Positions 33,380 through 41,063 of a DNA stretch of 41,063 nucleotides are shown here, piece after piece (position 1 is the first letter of the stretch; every line of letters starts with the position of its first letter). The notes beneath the pieces are model-generated. The model saw only the letters and a list, made by a program, of their open reading frames with translations. It did no database searches and had not been told where the DNA came from. Made by a program: the position numbers and the translations under genes. The stretch is from Priapulus caudatus (lineage: Eukaryota > Priapulida > Priapulimorpha > Priapulimorphida > Priapulidae). The stretch covers positions 158,104-199,166 of the forward strand of contig NW_014577080.1 in the NCBI RefSeq assembly GCF_000485595.1. Direction: 5' to 3'.

Positions 33380-33467
33380 CAACACCATCTGCTCCAACCT
33401 TTGCTATTACTTTCGGACATCTCACGCGGAAAGTGTCGAGTGCATACGCACCTATATATATATACTG
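33380..33467. repeat. 88-bp duplicated block, second copy
   Basis: Nearly identical to 24749-24834 in direct orientation. After the shared ACTG the sequence here continues as GAGCAATTTCACACC, which supplies what may lie just inside the gap at the other copy. Confidence 0.9.
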
Positions 33468-36400
33468 GAGCAATTTCACACCTCTTTCTATTCTTCAACC
33501 CTTTTTTCTCTTTCTATACGTAGCAGAATTTAACGAATAGTGCGTCGTTGGGCCTGAAGTATGAACTCTGTACTGTGGCATTTCCAATAAAAACAAAAGA
33601 GAAGCGGCATATCGTCTGATCTGCGAGAAACAAGTAAAAGCACGATATTTCATTACCGCAACCCTCTAGGCACCTGGTACGTGAGCGTCTGTTCTGATAA
33701 CGTCAATAGCTTCATGAAATCGACGCCGGGGGGTTGCGCAATAAATTCATCGAATAAACAGAAAGACGAGTGACACGCGTGCCAGCCCTGAACCAAGCCT
33801 GAACTAAGTTCTTGATCCACGACGGGTACCCTGTCCCGGAATCGCTGTCGCAGCGATCTCGTGACTGGACGTAGATATAGAAGGTCGAACCATGACGTTC
33901 ACACGCAATTTCTAATCTCCCTCGTTGGATTATAATTAGAATGAATATCAAGCTACGTCCACCACAGAAGACGACCGTGATAGATAGGAGGCACGGTCAA
34001 CGTTCCTAAACCAACCTATTTATTCATGTCGGGGCCTGTTTAAACTTCATATGCGTCTATGTAACCGTGTACGTTTAAGAACCACATGATATGAGCAGGA
34101 CGGTTAGCTAATGCCAAAGACAATCCACGCGTGTATTTATAGCGCAACATTAAAGTTGATTCATCATCAGCAGCAGTAAGTCCTTTCTTACTATATAGAT
34201 ACCCAAGCAATTCATAGCTGACTATAGGTCGGTATATATTTGACGATTAAACAATTCTGCGTTGAACTCGTTTATCGCGTGCAAGAGCAAGCGGGGATGG
34301 CTAATCACTGATGTTTACAAAACGCATGTAACCCTGATGGGGAATTTGGCTAACATCAGGAGTAAATAATCACAAATTACATGCATTGCTTCAGAGAGGC
34401 AACCAATTGCTACGATAATCGAACGCATTCGCCCCTCAGTATCAGCTCAGTATGAGCCACATAGTGTTTTCAATGCATATAGTTTACAAGACAAAGCCTC
34501 TATCGAAACGGCTAATAAGCAAGCACTCAAAACGCATAACGTTACGCTGCGTAAACCACGCCATATTTCAGTGAAATTGTCCATTGTTATGCTTAGAACA
34601 CCGCTGTGAATTACAATGTATTATATATATATATACGAGTGCGCTCTTATCCGCCCCTTGGAGAGGCCTGAAGTGTTACTTGCCTGGCTAACGAGCTTCA
34701 TTAACTACGGGCAGGCAGTCGGGCTGAGCTACATTATGTTAGCTTAGCTAGGGGCGTGAGCAGGACGACGATAAATGCGTCAGCCCCTGACAGTCTGTCC
34801 GTCGCGCACGTCTCTCTTAATGAGCGATCCGTGGCTAGAGTAACACTGGCGGTACGTTTCCACGAGTAATCGTTGCCGTATTATTCGGATGCTGTGAACC
34901 CGTGTGTGCGTGCTTGTAGCTTCAACGCATGCGAGATCAATTGGCTACAATAAAAAACAAGAGGCTACCCTCGAATGTTTACTTCAATCTATAATGTTTA
35001 CCGTTGTCATTAATCGTATATGTCGTTCATCGTCGCCGACGCTATAACCAGTAAAGTAATCAGAGAGGGGGGGGGGCATCATCAATTACTTTCAGAGAGT
35101 GTACGGTCTGTTTCTCATAACTCGCCATACTTTAGCCCGGGTGTGCAACCGGGTAGGCGGATACTCTTCACCTCTGCATATGTGCTGCCCTCCAGCGGCA
35201 ACTGTTTCTAGCGGCTAACCCCATTAGCTTACTTTGTATAGAAACAGCAGTATGCGTTATCTCAATATCGTGTATTTAGACTCAAATTAAAACGTGGGTC
35301 GCATCGTACATCTTGCTCATCGTATGCCCGCGGAATAAATTCTCAACTTGGTTTACAATAGCCAGCTCTGCGAACAGCGTCGCGCGACTCGAGTTCGCTA
35401 ACAAATGAAGCCGATTGCAATTGAAGCGAATTGAAACGTGGAGACTATAATGGGAGGATGGGTGGATTACAGCGCTCGTCTGCTTACCCGACGCGCTCCA
35501 TTGCGCGCCAAAGCTAACAGCGCCTCGGACGAGCGTTTTCCACGCATTTATGTCGAGAATGCATGTTTGGAAATTTCCCGCGGGGAAGGAGATAGCCTGA
35601 AAACTGCACCATCTCGCCACTGTCCTCCCAAAGAAAGCATAAGTTCTATGTTTTTTTCGATGCCGTAACATCTGCGTCCACACGATACTCGAGCGTCCAG
35701 TGCCCTCACATGGGCGCAACGAAGCTTTCTCGCAGAGAGGCACGGATGAATTGCGAGGCGCAATCTGCAATACAACTATCTGGTGCATATAGTAGATTCA
35801 ATTATATAACATTCTGAATTAATGTAATAAAATAGATAATTACTAGAATGTAATTAATGTAGTAAAGTTGTACTTGCTGCCGGTTCCCTTCTCACGGTTT
35901 ATTGAATTTAAACAATAGTCAAAAGACTAGTGAAATATATAGCCGCACAAGACTCATGTATAGTCCAACTCCCCTATAACTTTGGAAAGAATCGCAGAAT
36001 CGCGGCTGAATAATCCTTGATATACGACCGGAAAATGTTTCCCTAGAACACAATATGCAGGACACAGTATATTCCTTTGGGAAATATTCCCGCAATATAA
36101 TTATTTCTCTCTAACACATTCAACGCAGGAAATCCCCGTCAAATATTCTCCCGCTGGATGGAGGTCCCATCTCCACGATCACACTTGATTAAATCTCCAC
36201 GAAATTTCTGTCCTATATTTCGTAAAAGTATTCGGACGATAACAGTGATATAATATTTAATCTATGTAAGACATCAAAAACGTACTAGTTGAACCACCGG
36301 CGGAACATTTTCGTAATGGCATCCAATTCAGAGCTAATGGCTAACATGCGATTATGGTATAATCACGTGTTAAGCTGTCAACCAGCAGCAATCTCGGTGC

Positions 36401-38018
36401 ATTTTAAAATGAAGAATGTTGAGCAAACCTGGTAACTTCATAATTAGATAAAAATCCCGGAGACTAAATTAAAAACTCTGCGTGTACGATCAATGCCTCC
36501 ATGCATGGTTCTTATCCTTTTTTGATAAACCCAAATTTGGTTCCATTTTTCAGCCTCATATGCCTGAAAAGACGCCTATAACGCGCACAGCAGCCATCAG
36601 CGCCCTAGCGTACCCAACATGACAGGTAATTAAAAATTGAAAAACGAGAAGCATTTATTGCTCCTGATGCATTAACTAATAACGCGTGACGCGTTACACT
36701 AATAACTTGTAAAAACTCATTGTTTCTAAGTTAACATGCCTAGACGCTTCTTCGCCATGTAATTTCCTAGCGTCTGAAGCAAGCAATTTTTTGTCATGTC
36801 AGGCTAGCTATACCACGAGAAATTTCTAACTAAGCAATAACACTCCCTTCACGCTACAACGGTTTACAATTTGCATGCTACCGTATTCGTATAAAAGCAC
36901 AAAATCGTGTGGGAAATGGTAATATTTCGTCCTAACGATGGGATGAACCACGTAGTAAGTTTTACGGTTTTATCACGTAGTCTAGAGAATTGTGTTAGCT
37001 TTACGCCTCGACGAATCTCCCTCGAGTCGTAGCCCAACATCTTACGTTGGTGCGCGCCGCTCATTTTACGGCCGGAATAGCAAGCAAGCAAATCTTAATC
37101 CGCCATCTTGTTCGCCACTACACACCGTCACTCGGCTGCCTGGGAGCGTTTGCTGGTGACACGACGAGCGAAGCTGGGTCGAGATTCCCCAATTATGACG
37201 AGGTCACATGGGGGAGGACGTTGCGTCGAAGTAAATAATTTAATATGATGCGACATGCATGAATTAGTACGTGGGAGTAGCGTAGGTTCACGTAACAGTG
37301 TTCGCGGCGGCGAGGTGGCTGGCTGCACGCACAAACAGCCGACGATGGACAGCAGCAGCCGCTCTCTCACAGATCGATGGTACCTAGCAGTTAAGAGGCT
37401 TTCGTAATTCTATTTAAATTCTACCGGTGTTTACGCTGTTAATGCCGCGAAGATGCAATTTTGGATCATCTGGGGAATAACCGTGGTCGGAAGAAGCAAT
37501 AAGAGTAACTCCGCACGTGCGTATAATGTAGTTACAGTTTTGCGTTTGCATCAAGCGAACCTATATATGTTTGCTAAATCACCAGTATACTATACTAGCC
37601 ATGCAGTACGTAATCCTAAATGATGTTTGCGGCATTCAATAGCACATGGTTTTGCGTTCAACAATGTTTATTATTCCTCGTGGGCCGTGCTGCTCATAGA
37701 TGAATGCACAGAGTGAACGTGCTCTATTGCGAACGTGTCTGGAAACACTATTGAAATTGGATTGCATAAAAAACGCTCCGAAACAACCTGCCCGGTTTTA
37801 AAGCTGTCACATAAAAGAAACACCAATGGATTGCATAATATTTTAATTTTGTGCATTCGCGCCTTGGTTGCTCTGCTCAGCAGGTCGTGGAAAGATTGGA
37901 AGGATAGATCTCTCTATTCATGTGCTCCGTGTATTAGTACACGTCACATACGCAAATATATACATACATACACGTACATGCGCACTTCCACGCTTACGCG
38001 TAAATGTTTGCCAACTTA
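33468..38018. other. Non-coding stretch, no supported gene
   Basis: The longest open frame not caused by repeats is 168 codons on the minus strand, 35282-35788. It has no domain I recognise, no clear signal peptide or membrane segment, and the same interval is also open on the plus strand at 35438-35668. There is a run of 10 G at 35067-35076 and an imperfect 34-bp AT-rich direct repeat at about 35812-35872. 35800-36850 is AT-rich. Confidence 0.5.
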
Positions 38019-38019
38019 C

Positions 38020-38047
38020 GCGCGCACGCACGCACGCACGCACGCAC
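38020..38047. repeat. (CGCA)n microsatellite
   Basis: About six GCAC units preceded by CGCG. It ends about 12 bases outside the left TIR of copy 2. Confidence 0.93.
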
Positions 38048-38058
38048 AAGCACTCGTA

Positions 38059-38268
38059 GACGAGGCAGATTTGGCTTTTCAGTCAACAAATTGCAAAAGT
38101 TTGTTTTATTGTTGATTCTTGTTCATTAGGTACTTCTTGATGACATTATCCAAAATGGGACACAAGTTTCAACCATAAGTTACCTAAATTTGCATATTTA
38201 AAAATGGCCGTTATTTCAGATTTGGAGGGTCAATTATCTCTCCAAACTATTCATTTCAGCCAATAACG
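38059..38268. repeat. Left TIR of copy 2
   Basis: Starts GACGAGGCAGATTTGG and matches the reverse complement of 28431-28662, with a few gaps of 3 to 10 bases. Bases 38081-38146 also recur in direct orientation within the tandem sub-terminal units at about 27952-28016, 28231-28305 and 40864-40928. Confidence 0.8.
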
Positions 38269-38411
38269 CTATTATAGTGAATAGAAACATGGCCAATGAA
38301 TTTAAAATACATATTTAAAAGCCCAATAACCTTTCTGAACAGCTAGGTCAATATGTCAAAAGTATGTCAAATGACACATTTTTTAAAACCAAAACAAGGA
38401 AATGACAAGCA

Positions 38412-38417
38412 TTTAAT
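38412..38417 (-). terminator. Possible polyadenylation signal (ATTAAA)
   Basis: On the minus strand ATTAAA lies about 95 bases past the stop codon at 38509-38511, a plausible distance for the 3' end of the nuclease-like gene. AT-rich context makes a chance match likely. Confidence 0.2.
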
Positions 38418-38508
38418 GAAGTATGAAAACCACCGTTCAATGCAATAATTATATAAGCACACACGATATATTACATTAATCCGTTGGATACATACTGTGC
38501 ATTAGTAT

Positions 38509-40870
38509 TCAACATATCCAATGGTATGTTTGTACAAAGTCCGTCTGACACTTTCCAGCAGGCTTCATTACAGAACATCCCTTCTTCTTGCACGAACATA
38601 TCATTGTGTCACAATACTCCTTACATTTGTAACGTATTATCTACAATAGCGCATCAGGAGCTGGCTTGTTGTTCATTCTCTCGGGCATCAAACTTTCACA
38701 TTGGCTATTCCAACCCCAATCTTCCGGTTTTATTGGCTACGTTTCCTTATCCATACTTGGTCTGTAAGAAAACTCTATAAGAATGGTACTTGGCAGAATC
38801 TTTCGTCGTGGCAACCCTTTAATGTCGACACTCTAGAGGCTCTTTACAACCCTGTCACCAAACATCTTTCTAACGTAGACTATTCAAAGTGGTACCTTGT
38901 TCCACCATACACGCATACTAATGCTTTGGTCCAGCATCTATGATTTTCATCATGCTAGATGAACTTGACATGAAGCATTACCTATCTGCATTAGTTCGTC
39001 GATTTCTTAGCCCTAGCACACAACCTTTGCGATCCCATGGATCCAGATGTGGTATTGCACCCACATAGAGCATGTAGAAATGGTAGGTATGTCATAGCGG
39101 CTTCCAAAATTGCACATGTCGTCTGGATGTTCCACAGTGGTCTCTTAATTGCACTCTTCTCTGACTTCATGAACAAGCTGTACCTGTGTTATGGTAGTGG
39201 CACAAGAGTACCAAGGAGTCAGTATCCTCTGCAATGACAAATGTCGTCTTGTACACGGCCATGTCACGGCTGTCTGGACAATCAACAAATCGGCGTCGTC
39301 TTCTGCATGAATGGTTTCGATGTCTTCTTTTCCTCATCTCATCAGATAGCATGTTGATTAACTCTTGTTTGTTTGATTGTTCATCAGGAAATGTCTTTCT
39401 TGTCTATCTTCAATGGTAAGTCAAGCGGCTAGTTTTACTTTTCTGACGATTAGCACGCCGCTGCAGTCGTTGGTGTGTCACTGCTTGATTGTTTCCTGTG
39501 AGTAGCCATCATACACAACTATTGGGTGGGCATACTTTTGCACCCACACGTATTATGTGTTGATTATTTGTTATACATATCCATTTTGATCATGGCAAAC
39601 GCTGTAGAAGAGAACCACCATCCTAGAACATTGCATCTGCTTCTAGAAATTAAAGTCTTGTGTGTCTCTGCAGAGTGTAGAAATAGCATCTAATCCGCAA
39701 GTTTTGGTTTTGTAGGAGCGTTTTAGTAGCGCTATGCTTTGTAAAGAGGGATGGTGGATAAAGCGACAGCTCGTATCTGAAACCTCATTTAGATCGATAT
39801 CAGTGTTATTTGCTATGATCAGGAGCTCTCTGAAAGAGCAGCTGCGGATCGACAACCAATTCCTCTCCATCGGAAATCACCTTCGCTTCCATCACTTTGA
39901 CTTGGTTCTTCACCTTGAAGACATATTTTGTAACCTGCTCGCCTTTCCATGCTGGTTAATGATGACTTGTCTATATCTTCACCCATGTGAGCGTTGGACC
40001 ACACTTGAGGCAATGCCTGTTGAATGTCATACAAGTAATCGCTCTTTTTGACGCGGGTCATTGCCTTTCAAGGTATTCAAGAATGATTGCCGAATCTGCA
40101 CATCTCGCTTCATTGCACTTTGACTGAGTTCACTGTCGTGTTCTTGTAGCTACTAAGCTTCTTCATCTCGGTTGTTATCTGTGCATAATCAGGCCATCGT
40201 CAGCAGCACCTTGTCCGTTGGCGTCTCGTCCATCCCTCGTCCCCGCGTGATTCCACCCTTGCTCTTTAGACTTCATTAAACCTGCGCAATGAATCAGATC
40301 TGTTGGCCAAAGCCCCCCAAAATATTTCCACCCATGACTTCTTGAAAAACACCTAGGGTTTCTTTCCTCTAAGTTCAGCATGTCTGCAGGAACAGTATGG
40401 ACGGACATAGCATAACTGTTGTGCCCACTTGCTGTGAAGTATTGAGCATTTCCTTCAGGGACTTCAGGTGAAGCATGAAGTTGCCAGTACGTTGAGCCTT
40501 CAGGTCAGATCTCAGAAGATCATAAGTGTTTTCATATACTGCAGCCATAACTTCCCTGTTGGTTGTTGCAGGTATGTCCAGCTTCGCTTTCTGGAAAAGC
40601 TGATGAGTGCTTGGATATCATCATCATTTGTTGCAGATACATGTGTTTCATCGCCGAAAACTTCGTTCAAACATCTGCAGAGCATGGGCCACTACCTGTT
40701 CGTTGGCTTCTTCTGTTGATATCTTCTTCAAAAGACTGCGTTAAGAGCGCCATCCACGCACGCAACCACAAAAAGTGGCCCCTGACTGCTCTTTGCATAC
40801 GCCTTCCCGCTAGCATGATGTGTGACTGTTGATGACAATATTCAGAAAAAATTGTCCACGTTGAGTCAAA
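38509..40870 (-). pseudogene. PIN/FEN1-like nuclease with CXC tail, copy 2 (damaged)
   Basis: Reading down the minus strand, fragments in changing frames follow the order of a known animal family. They are: an N-terminal helical part (RTGNFMLHLKSLKEML, about 40450-40500); the hallmark GGITRGRGM-like segment (about 40235-40265); VDPQLLFQR then FRYELSLYPPSLF (about 39745-39860); acidic motif AEDDADLLIV (about 39280-39310); acidic motif AEDTDSLVLL (about 39205-39235); and the helix FLHALCGCNTTSGSMG (about 39040-39090, usually GCDTTS). The end holds WGW, then NKPAPDALL and a Cys-rich tail (KCKEYC, CSCKKKGC, GKC) ending in TGA at 38509-38511. Acidic clusters and the GCD helix are typical of PIN/FEN-type metal-dependent nucleases. 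The change D to N in GCN may matter or be an error. Many frameshifts and one in-frame TAG at 38641-38643 interrupt it. The tail may bind zinc and DNA. Substrate and biological role are unknown. Confidence 0.75.
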
Positions 40871-41063
40871 CAATTTGCATCAGTTGTTTCATTGTTAATT
40901 CTTGTTATTAGGTAGTTCTTGATGATGTCTTGGTTACATGGTGTTTCATCGCCGAAAACTTCGTCAAACATCTGCAGAGCATGGGCCACTCCTGTTCGTT
41001 GGCTTCTTCTGTTGATATCTCTTCAAAGGACTGCGTTAAGAGCGCATCACAAAAAGTGGCCCT
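40639..41063. repeat. Tandem sub-terminal units, copy 2 (second unit cut by window end)
   Basis: The first unit starts with ACATGTGTTTCATCGCCG at 40639. The second starts near 40936, about 297 bases on, with ACATGGTGTTTCATCG and the same ACTTCGT-CAAACATCTGC, GAGCATGGGCCACT and GACTGCGTTAAGAGCG order. The unit holds both the 5' edge of the coding part and a stretch of about 65 bp resembling the TIR. Confidence 0.88.

Larger units (their letters stand above)
38059..41063 (-). mobile_element. Long-TIR element with PIN/CXC gene, copy 2
   Basis: The left end is the TIR at 38059-38268. The element then contains the 3' side, body and 5' side of the minus-strand gene, followed by tandem sub-terminal units, and runs out of the window. 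By comparison with copy 1, about 350 to 450 bp, including the right TIR, should lie beyond 41063. No transposase signature is visible. If the ends are at 38059 and after the CTCGTC seen at 28662 in copy 1, the flanks read GTA at both. They belong to different insertions, so this is not yet a target duplication. Confidence 0.75.

Noticed and set aside
24749-33467. The direct 86-88 bp blocks as long terminal repeats of a retrotransposon of about 8.7 kb
   Set aside because: No reverse transcriptase, integrase or gag-like frame, no primer-binding site or polypurine tract next to them, and the interval contains a different element.
35282-35788. 168-codon minus-strand frame, the longest outside repeats and gap
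   Set aside because: No recognisable domain, opposite strand also open over part of it, and no supporting neighbouring exon; length alone is not enough. A protein search or RNA reads would decide.
38484-38943. Plus-strand open frames over the left part of copy 2
   Set aside because: They are shadows of the minus-strand nuclease-like gene, whose conserved motifs and Cys-rich tail read on the opposite strand.

Overview
The window looks like repeat-rich, gene-poor nuclear DNA of an animal, most likely an arthropod. Four things point that way: abundant simple-sequence arrays of every class, no compact gene arrangement, a scaffold gap of 959 Ns, and diverged multi-copy mobile DNA. CpG is not visibly depleted (many CGCG, TCGA and CGCACG strings), which would suit an insect such as a hymenopteran. 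That is an inference from base usage only. I found no convincing intact host gene, no tRNA or rRNA gene and no CRISPR array. Unlabelled stretches read as ordinary intergenic or intronic DNA.

Layout. 1-5025: AC/TA arrays, a 60-bp tandem duplication, a 30-bp minisatellite and a 32-bp perfect palindrome. 5030-5942: a complete-looking nonautonomous DNA transposon with 152-bp terminal inverted repeats (TIRs) and a TTAA target duplication. 5947-9690: no recognisable gene. 9693-10322: CT, (GGY)n and a long alternating purine-pyrimidine block. 10340-14915: unique DNA with one GT/TA array. 14923-16235: a 1.3-kb composite satellite hotspot dominated by about 520 bp of (TGTC)n. 16280-24435: unique DNA with a CACT/GT array and one inverted pair of POU-type octamers. 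24441-24834: short tandem repeats and an 86-bp block that recurs almost exactly at 33380-33467. 24835-25793: gap.

25794-28662 and 38059-41063 hold the most interesting content: two diverged copies of one element in the same orientation. Each carries, on the minus strand, a damaged gene of a widespread but poorly characterised animal family: a PIN/FEN1-like nuclease domain followed by a cysteine-rich (Tesmin/TSO1 CXC-like) tail. Copy 1 keeps the right end and has lost its left end in the gap. Copy 2 keeps the left end and runs out of the window. The two surviving ends are inverted repeats of each other over about 210-230 bp, so the gene appears to sit inside a long-TIR mobile element of about 3.5 kb with no recognisable transposase. 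Related sub-terminal repeats lie next to the 5' side of the gene. The two copies differ largely by single-base insertions and deletions, so part of the damage may be sequencing or assembly error rather than decay.

28665-38047, between the copies, is intergenic DNA with three CA-rich clusters, a CT tract, a GC-rich alternating block and no supported gene.
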